This document shows, piece after piece, positions 23,171-34,450 of a DNA stretch of 64,000 bases. Position numbers and translations under genes: made by a program. The notes beneath the pieces were generated by a model. The model saw only the letters and a list, made by a program, of their open reading frames with translations, did no database searches and was not told the origin of the DNA. This DNA comes from Acheta domesticus (lineage: Eukaryota > Arthropoda > Insecta > Orthoptera > Gryllidae). The stretch is taken from NCBI GenBank assembly GCA_031308135.1, contig JAHLJT010009436.1, positions 144,343,216 through 144,407,215 of the forward strand, read 5' to 3'. Position 1 is the first letter of the stretch. Every line of letters begins with the position of its first letter.

Positions 23171-23262
23171 CAGTAAAACCTGTTCAAAGCGGAATCTCAA
23201 AGGCCCAGTATTTTTTTCCGCATTAGACAAGATTCCGCATTACTGTAGAATTTATGTTTGGC
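23171..23262 (+). mobile_element. pogo/Tigger-like MITE fragment
   Basis: Starts with CAGTAAAACCTGTTCAAAGC after a TA and continues CGGAATCTCAAAGGCCCAGT, then CCGCATTAGACAAGATTC. The same order recurs in the element at 28074-28234. Only one end is clear. Confidence 0.55.
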
Positions 23263-23281
23263 AGGACCACGATTTATCTTC

Positions 23282-23282
<1 letters not shown>

Positions 23283-23339
<57 letters not shown>

Positions 23340-23378
23340 CAAGTGAATCACATATATATATATATATATATATATATG
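23283..23378. repeat. Two (AT)n microsatellites
   Basis: AT dinucleotide runs at 23283-23337 and 23352-23378, separated by a short unique stretch. Confidence 0.95.
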
Positions 23379-23475
23379 TAACTTGTGAATATATGTCTTG
23401 GGCTCCTTGGGAGGGCTGAAGCCTCTTGAGTGCGCCACTGGGTCTGCCGAGCCTACAGGTGTCATCGCGGTAGAA

Positions 23476-23840
23476 AGGGCTTGGTGCCCGCTGGGCCGGG
23501 GCGCCGGCCGCCCTTCGCGCGGCGCGGCGCTGCGGTGCGCGGCGCCGCGCGGGGGGCGTAGCGCAGCCCCTGCGTTTCCGGCCGCTGCCCGCTGCTAACA
23601 ACAAACCAATTAGCGGCCGAGGATTACTATCCGGGCCGGCGTTAATGGCTCGTAATTGCGCGGCAGGCGCGTCCCGCGTCGCCTTTAACCCACTTACCAT
23701 GCGCGCTCGCCGCCAAACAGCGCGTTTAAGGCGCACGTGGGCCCGTGTCCGGCGCGGGCGGAGGCGCGTAAGGAGAGGGGGCGGCGCCCGACGTGTCCTG
23801 CCGCCGTCGCAGTTTCCCCGTCTGGTCTGCTGTCCGACCT
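23476..23840. other. GC-rich island in intron 1
   Basis: CpG-dense block beginning about 35 bp after the hAT-like right end. Open frames on both strands are Arg/Ala/Pro-rich without domains. Confidence 0.5.
23722..23744 (+). repeat. 23-bp GC-rich word, copy 2
   Basis: Exact match to 22367-22389, inside a larger GC island. An exact 23-mer is very unlikely by chance even at this composition. Confidence 0.85.
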
Positions 23841-25150
23841 GCCGTCCAGACACCGTTACTGGGTACTAATTGTGTTACTGTAGATGGAAGAGATGTACCG
23901 ATATTAGGTGACTAAATTACGTACCGACTCTATGCTTCTCTCCAGAGGGTGGCAATATCGAATTCCTCCCAGAACATGAATGACCGTTCCTGGTCTTTCA
24001 TGTATATTGTGTTTCGTAGGATATCGCGTTCTGATAGCCAAGGAGCCAGATGCGCACTATCGTGATACGTAGATCATTCAGAAAGTATGTTTCCCTAGGT
24101 CGTCAACAAAAATAACCCTCAATATCAGGGAAACAACTTTATTCTAGCAGCACATGTTGCACTATTTGTACACATATGTCGTAACCAGAACTGAGATATT
24201 TCCCTTACAGTAGGATCAATATTTAAATCCCTGGCTCGTAGAAGATTGCCTCCGGAGATTGCTTCCAGTGTTTGACAGTAGTTTGATTGTACCATAGTAA
24301 CCTGTAAATCTGCGTCACTATGATACGCGTAATGCTGTACACGAAGGAATTTCTTGTGGAGTAAGGCAAGATGGAGATCGCTTGGGGGGGGGGGAATCCG
24401 GGCTGTAGGTCGAAAGGTCTTGCTGTCAGATGACGAATGGCCATAATGGCTCGGCTCCCAACAGATCTTATGCAGCCGAACCGCAAGGGAGGTGTGTGTC
24501 AATTATTGTATCAACTATGTTACAGTTTTACCAAGAAATTTGTGTTGATAACCTCAGGAAACTTACTTTCTGGGTGTAACACATTTAGGGTTTTCGTCTT
24601 AAAAATGTCTGAAAAGAGAGAGTAGTGAAGTGAAAAGTTTGAAAAGTATATAGTGAATGCATCGATTATAATTCAATGAAGAAGTATTTTTTGTTATTAA
24701 AAATATCGGTGTACAAAACTAATATTTTTTTGCAGAATTGTTTTGCTTTTGTATATGTAAAATAAATTCTAAAATATGTAGTTATAAAGAATGAATGTTT
24801 TAGACCATTTGGTTTTTATGGTAACTCAAAATAAGGAATTTTTAAGAAATTGAATGTTGATAGTGTGGAGGAAGGTTGGGCATCAAGACTGCAATCAACG
24901 AATTGCTTTTTACATTATCGAACACAAGCGTAAAATAATTATAGAAACTCAACTCATAGCAATGGAAATCGTCTATTTCAACAAAGTCTCATCCGAAAAC
25001 TTTTCTTTCGTGTGATTCTTTTGCAAGTGCGAGTACACTGGTTCTAGCATGCGCTGGCACATGCGGTTATACTTCCACGTGCGGAGCAGGGGGTGGAAGG
25101 GCGAGACGGCGGCGCTTAGCACACAATGCGCCTGTGGAAAGCGCCAGTCA
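23841..25150. other. Intron with no supported feature
   Basis: AT-rich, with a G10 run near 24385. No gene seen. Confidence 0.45.
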
Positions 25151-25169
25151 CCGCCGCATACTGCCACCA

Positions 25170-25290
25170 CCACTATCACCGCCACCGCCACTATCACCGC
25201 CACCGCCACTATCACCGCCACCGCCACTATCACCGCCACCGCCACTATCACCGCCACCGCCACCGCTGCCATCATCACCGCCACCGCCAT
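25170..25290 (+). repeat. 18-bp minisatellite
   Basis: Five units of CCACTATCACCGCCACCG from 25170, period 18, then degenerate CCGCCACCG units. It creates repetitive open frames on both strands (for example Gly/Asp/Ser and Ala/Thr), which are not evidence of a gene. Confidence 0.95.
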
Positions 25291-25514
25291 TTTTGTTGAC
25301 AAGAACGATTTCCGAAATAACATGCTGGTGCCGTACTCTAGTTTTTAATGAGCTGAAAGGTACCATAGAAACACTCAGATACATAGAAACAAACATATTC
25401 AGTTCTTCCTTCTCCGCTCTCGTTCGAAGGCGATGGGCAAATCTTTCAATCCTTATGGCCCATTCTCCGTCATCCAGTAAGACTGGACATTATATCGAGA
25501 ACGAAGAGGCCGGT

Positions 25515-25700
25515 GTCGTTAGCCGAATCACGTAATTGCGCTCCGTGAAGTCATAGAAGTTAAGCAGTTCGAGACACCACGAATTCCTGGACGGGTGACC
25601 GACTGGAATCCCCTGTTACTAACTGCGCCGAGCCCCTGGCCGAAGGGATAAAAGGCACTGACCGACGGCGGCATGACGAGACAAAGAGACAAAATGTTAA
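25515..25700 (+). mobile_element. 5S rRNA-derived SINE (SINE3-like)
   Basis: The three internal promoter blocks of a 5S rRNA gene appear in order. Box A is GAAGTTAAGCAGT at 25556-25568, the intermediate element TGGACGGGTGACC at 25588-25600, and box C GACTGGAATCCCC at 25601-25613. The distance from box A to the intermediate element (about 32 nt) is within one base of genuine 5S genes. The 5' 5S half is degenerate and the downstream sequence is not 5S, so it is a retroposon head and not a functional rRNA gene. Exact ends are uncertain. Confidence 0.8.
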
Positions 25701-28073
25701 CGGAGAATTTCTCCAATACGCTCAATACCTAAGAAAGGTGAAGAGACGTGTTGCAAAGACGCAACAAATAAGTAGTCTAAGCTTCGAATCGAGCTGTTGC
25801 ATCATGGAAAGTAAAAGAAGAGTGCATTTATATATTTTTTACCAATTGAATTGTTTACTTTGAAGTCACCTAGATCTACCTGCTGCAGGCGCGACGTCCT
25901 AGGTTTAGGCTGCCTTTTTAGCGATTCCCGCGGGTAAAGAACACACTCGGCGTGCAGCAGCAATCGAAGGGGTTTGCTATAAAGATTAGATTTTCTTAAA
26001 ACGATGGATGAATTTTTACGGGAGCAATCACTTTTTCGGTCTCTTGACGCAGATAGATTGAGACGAACATAACAGTTCCGGCAAAATACAATTTGGCGGA
26101 TGATACAGTTTAGAGATGGATTATGGACTAAACAAGAAAGAACAAAGTCCTATACAATCCCAAATATAAAAGAATGACTAAGTTTGTCATTGCAATGTAT
26201 TTGAAATAATATTGCAATTAGGTAATTGCCCTCTCCGGCCACTTTCAAAATCCTTCTCTCTTAGTCCACATCCGCGTGCACTAATTGCTGAAGTTTATTA
26301 CAGTGCTGATGTGTATTACAAATATCATTTCATCGTAGTTCGATGCTGAGAACATGTACATTGTGTTAGTAAATTGATGAGTATGTTCGACGATATATTA
26401 GTACATAGTATATAAGTTTTTGACGCATATCAGTTTATCAGGTGTATATTTGTTTTTTAAGAGACTGTAAGTTGAGTGACTATGTGGAAACATCATTGAC
26501 TTTGTCAACTCAGTATTGATCAAAACATTTTTTGTTGTAGGATGGCTTATCTTTTATGCTTTGTTCGCATGTTATTTATTTGCTTTTGCTCTGAAATGAA
26601 AAGGCGGCCAATTGACCGTGTCCGCAACCCGTTCAAGTCATCTATCATTTCCGGATTATTAATGGCCCTTGATGTCGAAGGAGGAGTGTTCCTGTTAATG
26701 GCAGCCCGAGCAATTACGTGAAAAATTTGCATCCTCAATATTCCGTATTCCATATTCTCATGAAATGGATTTCACTCTGTCGTTGTGGCGAGGTTACATC
26801 GAACGTATTGTGGAGGTAAAAATGTGAACATTTGTGTGAAGCTTAATGAGGATATAATGGTCTTCCTGAAACATTTCGGATTTGACCCTGAGATTTCTGC
26901 AACCGTTTCCATTACGCGTCTTTCTCGAATACTTATTGGAAAAACACTGAAGTGTCAATGAGCTGTGACTTGGAGAAGGTGTGGAAACTTTCACTTTCTA
27001 CTTTTTTGCCTCTCTCGAAATCATAAAATCTCAATCATTGCAGTTCAGTTCTATGAATGGCCCTCCCGAAAATTGTTTCGTTACATCCAGCTTATCAGAA
27101 GTATCAGCAGAAATAGCTATTATATTGTAATGAAGTGGTATGTTTAGAATTGCTGTCCAATTGATTATTTTTATCAAGTCTTTGAATTATTAATGCAAAA
27201 GATAGATTTAAAAAAAATGTGAGTGTTTCACAAATCAGCGTAAACTAGTTTAATATTACATCCTAATAAAAATGATAAAATAAGCAATACCCAAAAACAG
27301 AATATGTCTAAAAGTGGATGATGTATGAAAGCGGACAAATCTTCTGTGGACATAAAAAAAACATTGGATATTCAGTACGAGCAAATCGAATAAATAATTT
27401 TAAGAACAGCATGAAGCGAAGACGCGAAGTAAGAAATATTTATTCTGAGGTATTAAATAATATATTAATTCCAAATATTGATGAGATATATTTCAGGGAC
27501 TAGTTTCCAATTTTTTTAAACCGTGGACGACCTGTAAACAAATGGAGATCAACATATTATGATGCATCGATTTTATACTTGGATTTTTATTTCTTGGCGC
27601 GTGGAGGTTTGTCTTGAACGCGACCGTCTCGAGCAGTGCTGTCTATCATGCGAGATCTAGCGGCACGACCGAGAAAGATGCGAAATGCCGCGAGATATTC
27701 CATAGTGAAGTCAGGCCCCAACGAGCCAAGAAATAAAAACATAAGTTTACTTATTATTTGTTCCTCGTTACCTAGCTGTAAACCACGGAAGACGGAGCAA
27801 TAATTCCTGTTACATGTCTTCTTAATATTTGAACTTGCAGTGGCTTTTGAAAAGTTGAACTCTGGTGGTTTGACCCTGAGATTTCTGCAACTGTTGTCAT
27901 TACACATTCTGGCGTGACAATGCAGATGAACCAGGGTTTAAGAATCTTGCACTGGTGTTTGGGAGTTATACGAAATGTCTTTGATTGTGTCAGGATGTGT
28001 GCATGCCGAACACCACTATACAATGAGTTGCCTACCAGTGAGGGGTAAATTTCGTACGCGCAACTTCGCTATA
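25701..28073. other. AT-rich intron
   Basis: No gene recognised. It contains a 23-bp exact repeat starting TTTGACCCTGAGATTTCTGC at 26881 and 27869, a remnant of an unidentified dispersed element. Confidence 0.5.
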
Positions 28074-28234
28074 CATAAAACTTGCGGAATCGCAAGGGAC
28101 CAATATTTTTACGCATTAGGCAAGATTCACCACTACCAAAAAAAGAAAGCAAAACGTTTGCCAGAATCACAGTTTCTATTCACATTGGAGAGATTTCCGC
28201 ATTATTCACGTCCCGCATTGAGCAAGTTTTACTT
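28074..28234 (+). mobile_element. pogo/Tigger-like MITE
   Basis: The left end CATAAAACTTGCGGAATCG and the right end, read on the - strand AGTAAAACTTGCTCAATGCGG, form inverted repeats. The interior ACGCATTAGGCAAGATTC matches the fragment at 23171. It is about 161 bp and lacks coding capacity. The left flank is TA. Confidence 0.6.
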
Positions 28235-28439
28235 TAAGAGATTTCTCACCACATATCCATTGGCAAAATGAGATCATCTTCGATCCTGGACATGCCTGAA
28301 CACTATTAAACATTTATTTAAAGACAAGTGTTTTATTTAATACATTGTAGAAGATTGTATTACTCGATACCTTCAAAACCATGGAATTACACCAAATCTC
28401 TCCCCAATACCTCGAAATGATGGAAACATAAATGAGCCA

Positions 28440-28599
28440 CTTGGCTGTCCGACAGACGCCGCGTCCTAGGCACATGTGCCAACGTTTTGGTCGCCATTCT
28501 GCAACCTTCCTCAGGGCGAAATGCCGAGGCAGTTCGCCCTGACGAACCTCTAAACGTTGGCTCACGTGCCTAGAGCGCGGTGTTTCCCGGATGGCCAAG
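28440..28599. repeat. 160-bp inverted repeat with a near-perfect central hairpin
   Basis: The outer arms pair CTTGGC...CCTAGGCAC-TG-GCCAACGTTT with the reverse complement of the right half. The centre 28511-28542 is a 32-bp near-palindrome (TCAGGGCGAA...TTCGCCCTGA). The following GGACGAAACGTCGGC motif (28663-28677) resembles 3' regions of some retroelements, but the family is not established. Confidence 0.75.
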
Positions 28600-28689
28600 A
28601 AGCAACCGACTGCGACCACGGAAGCCTACACTCTCTACATATAAATTGCTTGAAGGGTGATTGGACGAAACGTCGGCTAATCGCCTTAC

Positions 28690-28930
28690 ACCTTTGGCCT
28701 CCCCAGGCGGCGCCGTTCGCCGGCGGTGGCGCCGGGCCGCTTGCGCAAGGGCGCCGAGGCCCTTGGGCGGAGGGTGAGGCGCATGGGCGTGCGCCCATCG
28801 GGGCGAGGCGCGTCGGCGCATGGCATTAGCGCCCCGGGCGGCCAGGGCGTTGCTGGCTCCGGGTCACGTACTCTCGCTCAGGGCCTCCCATTGCTCTCGG
28901 GGCAGAGGCCGCTCTGCGCACTGGGCTGGA
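28690..28930. other. GC-rich island in intron 1
   Basis: Dense GGCGCC-type sequence on both strands. The frames are compositional. Confidence 0.45.
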
Positions 28931-31139
28931 AGCTGCCGTTAGAAAAAAAACACGATCGCATTGATCTATTCTTTTCGTATTCTATTAGATTATTCTATAA
29001 ATGTCATTAAACTTGTGATGTATTCTACATTTTCTATGAATATGATTATCTCAAGGAAGTACAAAAGAAACATTAGAGTTTCCATTAAAAACGTTAATTA
29101 TTGTTGAAGCTCTCTGATCTTAATGGTGATTACTTAGAAACGTATGTATGATTTGCATTATTGATTGTAAATATTTTAAAAGAAGGAGAATATAACGTTT
29201 TCATTTCGTTATTTTTAACCAATCATTACGTAGTGAACTACTCAGGAGGTAGAACAGAATAGACCGAGGTCACGAAATTAACTTTTTGAAAACGTATTTG
29301 TAATTTACAGTTCACGTGTTTGCAATTTCTTATTATTCAAATATCCTGTATCAGAGAATGATTGAATGCCGATGAATACCATTACTTCAGAATGGGGAAT
29401 ATTGTTTTAGACAAATTGGGATTTCAAAAAAGAGGTGGTATAAAAAGATTTCGGGTTCAATTCCGATCGAAACGGGTGAATTTTTGAAGTCGTAAACATT
29501 CCCAAAATAACTTCCATTGAAAGGGGAAGTCAAACCAATAGTTTCAGGACATACATTTACGGCATGCAAAATATCTCTCCTACGGAACTCCTACAGGATA
29601 ACCGTTTGTTGCCGGTAAAGTTGTTTGGAATTTTGTTGCCTAAGTAATATGTAACTAACTTTTTTAGGATAAGAGATCGAAAAATTCTTCATTCTGAGTA
29701 AAATATTATTTCGAATGAAATTCGAATATGTCTCACTACGAGAGAAGACAGGTATTTTGATTGACTAATAGATTAGTTTGTGTTTCCTGGACTCTTCCGA
29801 GACTCGAACCTTAGGCCCTACCGGCAGGGGATAGTTAGTGGCAACGTCTACTGCTCTGAGCTTCTCAGTTAATAAAGATAAATATTGAAAAAAAAATTCA
29901 CTCAATATTCAGTGCCTTTTCTCCTTTAAGCGCATTTTAAATTTTAAAACATATTTTCTTTCGAAACGGTTGCTTCGAAATCGCGTATAATTTGTTGTCG
30001 TTTGGTCCCACTGTGGGCGCCACTGGTTGAATGGTGGCTGGCGCAAGGCGGAACGCCACTGAGGCGCCGGCGTTAGGCGCGACGAGGTAGGCGGCACTCC
30101 GTGCACGTGCGCTCTCCGTCCGTCTTCTCCTTCACGTCACAAAAAACAAGAGCGCGCCGCCCCTTCTTTTTTTGTTCTCGATGGCGAACCTCTCCCTCAG
30201 CACCGTTTCTGTTCTTTCTCTGCGTGACAACTTCAGGAATGCATATTGTCGTTGTGGGCGAGGGTCAGCGGAGTACGGAATAATTAGAGGAAATTAATGA
30301 TGCATGAAATGGTGGTTGCGTGATGGTTATAATGTGTCAACAAGAGCGGTTTGCGAAAGGTTATTGTATCTTTTTTTGATGCAGCGTAGACGTTACTTCG
30401 TATTGTGCTATTGTTTGCGAAAGAGCAATTAGTCTTTAAGTAAGATTATGAACATACGTATCATTGCGGATTTTGTGTAGTGAAATCATTTATTTTCTTT
30501 TTTACAATTGAGATATTCTAAGTGTTAGGCACGCAGGTTGTTTAATTTGCAAACATCATCTGGAGTTAATGAAATGCAGTGTGTGAAGGTTACATAAAAT
30601 ATTTACTATTTGTGATAGTGCCTGTCACAGTCCAATTTATGTGTGAGTAGTTTCTGAAAAATGAGGTGTATGAAACACCAATGTCGACCAAACTTCGATT
30701 TATTTCGATTAGCAAAAATGTCATATAGGAAACCTTTATGTTAGTCTTAAAAAGATACTTAAATGCGGAGTGACTGCCAATTTATTTTTAAAAATACAGT
30801 AAATGATTGAAGGAATCTTAAAATTGTAAAAGGAGTCTAGACCCATGTGATCTGTGTGGATCTTGAGAGAAGGAAATTTATAAATTGTTCCAGGAGGTAT
30901 TCGAGTATGTAATTGAAACTTCTAAGAACATTTTTTGAGGCATCTTTTTAAATATGGGATTTTGTAAATAATTAAATAATATGGGATTTTGTAAATATTA
31001 TTTTTTACTGAAGCCAAAAATCATTTCACTGGATTCACTGGATCTCGCTGTTCAACGAAGGAATTGCTTTCGGATGAAGCCGCCCATATAGTCACGTGGA
31101 TAATGGCGTATGTGGTCTGCGCATCAGGCAAAAATTCGT
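28931..31139. other. Intron, mostly AT-rich
   Basis: No gene. Two CGCCACTG words near 30017 and 30053, in a GC-rich patch at 30000-30120, resemble hAT ends without visible partners. A short duplication ATATGGGATTTTGTAAAT lies at about 30953-31000. Confidence 0.45.
29790..29872 (-). mobile_element. tRNA-like SINE head (minus strand)
   Basis: On the - strand the block carries a B-box-like GGTTCGAGTCTCGG (29801-29810 and flank) and an upstream GAGCAGTAGACG A-box-like segment at tRNA-like spacing. The arms do not fold into a full cloverleaf, so it is scored as a SINE or pseudo-tRNA head. Confidence 0.45.
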
Positions 31140-31690
31140 CCTCCTTGTTACCTTGAAATCTTCGAATCAAGGGCGAGGCGCGGCCTCCGCGAAGGCGCGC
31201 ATCCCTCTTTGAGTCGCCGGCCGCGTCGAGGCGCCTGCATCGCCTGCAGCGCGGCGCATCGGAAGCTTCATTCGGCGCACCGCATAATATGAAAGCCATT
31301 CAGCGCGCGCAACGACTGCTACATTTATTTATGCATCCGCTGCAGGTGCTGGCAATTAATTACGTCCAGCCCACTTTCGGGCCGTTACAAAATTAATGCC
31401 CCATGACATTGACATCTCAGCCGTTTATCAACACTGCCCGCCGACTTGCCCCCTGCCGCTCCCACCCCGTCCCTCCCTGCCCCGCCCCGCCCCCGTCCCG
31501 ATTCCCGCGTTCGCCCGCCGGCGCCCCGCTGGCGTCCCGCTCACGCGTTCGACCCCGCGCCGGCGACGCCCCTTCGAACCCCGGGCCGGCGAGCGCCCGC
31601 TGCCAACTCGCACGCACTCGCCCAGCTCGCCTTTTGTGCGCGGCGGCCATTGGCGCCGGGGCTCCGGCACGGGGCCCGCTTCCAACGCAT
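31140..31690. other. GC-rich island in intron 1
   Basis: Two GC blocks (about 31160-31265 and 31440-31680) separated by AT-richer DNA. Multiple overlapping Pro/Arg/Ala-rich frames on both strands indicate compositional openness and no gene. Confidence 0.5.
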
Positions 31691-32312
31691 TCATTCAGAA
31701 ATACTTTATAATTTGGATGGGTGCTCATTAAAATAGCGTACAGTAATTATGAATAAAAATGACATAGCATCGACTAATAGAGGCACAGGGTCCACTATTC
31801 TCAGGTGAATGTGGCATAGAATATCTACAAAGTTAAAATTAATTCAGCTTTCAGTCACTGTCCTAACGAAATTATCATTTCAGGTTTGCTCTCACGTATG
31901 TAACCATTGTGCTATAGTACTTGTTTTTAAATTTACATGTTGCAATAGTGCGTAATGCAATAAAACATATTGCAATTGCGAATATGGAAATTGCAAATAT
32001 GCAGATCAAAAACATATTGTTTCTTGCCAAGGCCAATTGTGTGCTTTGGGTAAATGTTTTGTATTAGTTGTGCGGAAGTGACTCGTTCATTAGTATTTAT
32101 TTTATGTACATTTATGACATTCACAAGAAATCTCAATGGCAATTCACCGAAATCGTGTTATTAACATTCGTTCGGGAATAATTTCCAATGAAAGCTTAAT
32201 TAGTGCGCTCCCATCCTATTGATCTGCGTCCTGCTTAAGTTTACCATGTTATTGTTAAAAGAAAATATTTCCTCCGTGTTTCCCAACAACTTCGTTGATT
32301 TGGATTATAACA
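31691..32312. other. AT-rich intron
   Basis: Nothing supported. Confidence 0.5.
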
Positions 32313-32762
32313 CAGGCACACAAAATAAAAAAAAGTTGTCAGACCCAAGGGCTTGACACATGTTTCTGTAAGTATGTCGACGCGCTAAATCCGAATGTGA
32401 AGCCAGAATTGCGCCATCACCCTTTAGTTGTTTTAATCGCGAAAACCTCCCGTGAAATTGTATTTTTTTTGTTTTCTGGGGGTTATTGTCAGACCTAAAG
32501 ACTTGACCCATGTTTCTCGAGATATGCCGACGCGCTGAATCCGAATGTAAAGCTTGAATTGTGCCAATATCCTCTAGTTCTTTTTTAAATCGCAAAAAGC
32601 ACTATGAAATTGTAAATTTCACGGTATTTTTTCGCGATTTACAAAAAAACTGGAAGGTTGGGGAGCAATTCTGGCTTCTGATTCGGATTCAGCACGTCGA
32701 CATACATAGTGAAACATGTGACAAGTCTTGGGTCTGACGACTTTTTTTATTTTGGGTGCTTC
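32313..32762. mobile_element. Foldback element with two direct and one inverted 130-150 bp units
   Basis: Unit 1 starts GTTGTCAGACCCAAGG at 32335. Unit 2 starts ATTGTCAGACCTAAAG at 32485, 150 bp later in direct orientation. Unit 3 is inverted, ending CCTTGGGTCTGAC near 32738. Shared blocks are ACATGTTTC, ATGTCGACG-GCTGAATCCGAAT, GAAGCCAGAATTG, AATCGCGAAAA and GTGAAATT. The outer edges carry a matching CACAAAATAAAAAAA / TTTTTTTATTTTGGGTG pair. No coding capacity and no clear target duplication. Confidence 0.85.
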
Positions 32763-33751
32763 TGAAATGAGTCCTCCGAGCGAGATAAAAACAAAAACTG
32801 TATCATTTTTATGATGTTCCTATTTCGTTGAAAGTGTTAATTGCCACATCATATGATTGACATGATATCACCCTTGCCGTGATGATTCATGTTTACTATA
32901 TTATGTAATAAGCTATACTTTGTAAAATGAACAGATGATACATGTAAAGATGAAGAGCAACACAGCAATACCTTTCGGAGGAGACAAGACATACACAACA
33001 CTGGGTTGTTTTATTCTTTATAAATGTCAAGTCAAGAGGGAAACTTTAATTTTTGAATTAACATGCTGTTGTTTGATTTTTTTGAAAAATAAACTAATTT
33101 TTTAGAATGATTTGTTTTGATACGAATATTTGAGATGGAAAAGTCAATTGATGCTTCACCTGTCACTTTCTACCTGCACATTGTCTCGAAGTATCTTTGC
33201 TATGTAAATGTAAAATCTATAGTACTACAGCCAAATGTCAGGGGGCGGGGGGGGATTCAGTCCAGAATTATTGTGCAGACGGTGATAAGTCGCGAGCTCT
33301 GTTGGCGATCCTTGGCCTATTTTCAGAGGATCTGGTCTACAGTGCGTGCAAGGTTGCGTTTGTCAAACACAGAGGCTTTTCGTTACGATTGCGAGTAGGT
33401 TGTGATTTTGCTGCTTATGGAGAGCAAATGAAACTGAATGCGTGCGATGATCATTTCGGGGTAACTTAATTTTTCCAGTTTTTAAAAAAAAATATTTTCT
33501 CACTTTTTATTCAATAACTACACATTAATGAAGCCGTTACTATTCACCATTTGCAAGTAGCTTAATTCGGATTGTTGAAAAGCAGAACAAACTTTGTGAT
33601 GCTTGGATGCCTAAGTAAATCATGGAACTTATTAGCTTATCAATTAACTGATATTTCATGTACAAAATTCATTGAAATTATTACCTGGAAATGAGAGAGG
33701 TAATGAGAGAGTGTCAGGATTTCAACCTCTGCCAATAAAATATTTTGTCAG

Positions 33752-33809
<58 letters not shown>

Positions 33810-34189
33810 GTCAGAGTTTATGAAAATAGAAATGTTATGTAGATATAATCGTTAACAGTAATAATTTTTAACAATTTAATCAATTTTCTCTATTCTTCTC
33901 TATTATAACTAGCATCTTCGTTTATTCCTTTCTCTTTTCTTTCCGTGAAATAGGTGGTCTTCCTCCGTACTCTTTCCAAATGGTGCCCAATAAAATATCA
34001 ATTGAGGTAATGCCCATTTTGCCGTCCTTTTTATATTTCCAAATCGTTTCTATACTTTAAAAACATTTAAATTGATCGTTGGTTTCCATATAAAAGGAAA
34101 ATTTAGACTTACAGTACGCCTCTCCTTCTTAAATTCTTCTCTTTGGAGATTTGATATACCACCACAACGAACAACACCTGTCTTTTGTT
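32763..34189. other. AT-rich intron
   Basis: Contains a G-rich run at 33241-33254 and the AAT microsatellite. No gene. Confidence 0.5.
33753..33807. repeat. (AAT)n microsatellite
   Basis: About 18 uninterrupted AAT/ATA units. Confidence 0.95.
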
Positions 34190-34450
34190 GCGGGAGGGCG
34201 AGCGTGCGCATGCGCGGCGGGCAGGGCGGAAACGTGGCGGGCTGCGTGGTGCGGCGCGCCTATGCCTGCGCCCGCGCCTGTGGCGGCGCCGGCTGCTGCG
34301 GCGCGCGATCGCTCTTATCTGCGGGCGATAGTTGAAGTGCGTGGTCATTAAACCGAGCGCCACCGCTGCACTGCCTGCCACTCGCCTCCAGCGCGCCGCG
34401 CGCCCAAGCGCCCGAACCTCCGCCGCCAACAGACGACGAAGGGAGTGCCC
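34190..34450. other. GC-rich island with NRF-1-type palindrome
   Basis: CpG-dense island in intron 1. TGCGCATGCGCG at 34205-34216 is a perfect match to the NRF-1 (ewg in flies) consensus YGCGCAYGCGCR, typical of CpG promoters. No conserved exon is recognised. Confidence 0.45.

Larger units (their letters stand above)
22732..23440. mobile_element. hAT-like non-autonomous element
   Basis: Perfect 10-bp terminal inverted repeats CAGTGGCGCA (22732-22741) and TGCGCCACTG (23431-23440), of the CAGTGGCG type used by many hAT elements. Both subterminal regions carry G-rich GGGAGCC / GGAGCCC blocks. The flanking 8 bp (GCTGTTAG, GGTCTGCC) do not match as a target duplication, so this remains tentative. 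The interior has two AT microsatellites and a pogo-like fragment, and no transposase. Confidence 0.5.

Noticed and set aside
25556..25613. Functional 5S rRNA gene
   Set aside because: Only the internal promoter half is preserved. The 5' half is degenerate and the 3' sequence is not 5S.
27534..27541. GTAAACAA FoxO-type word in intron 1
   Set aside because: It lies in AT-rich DNA where such a word is expected by chance.
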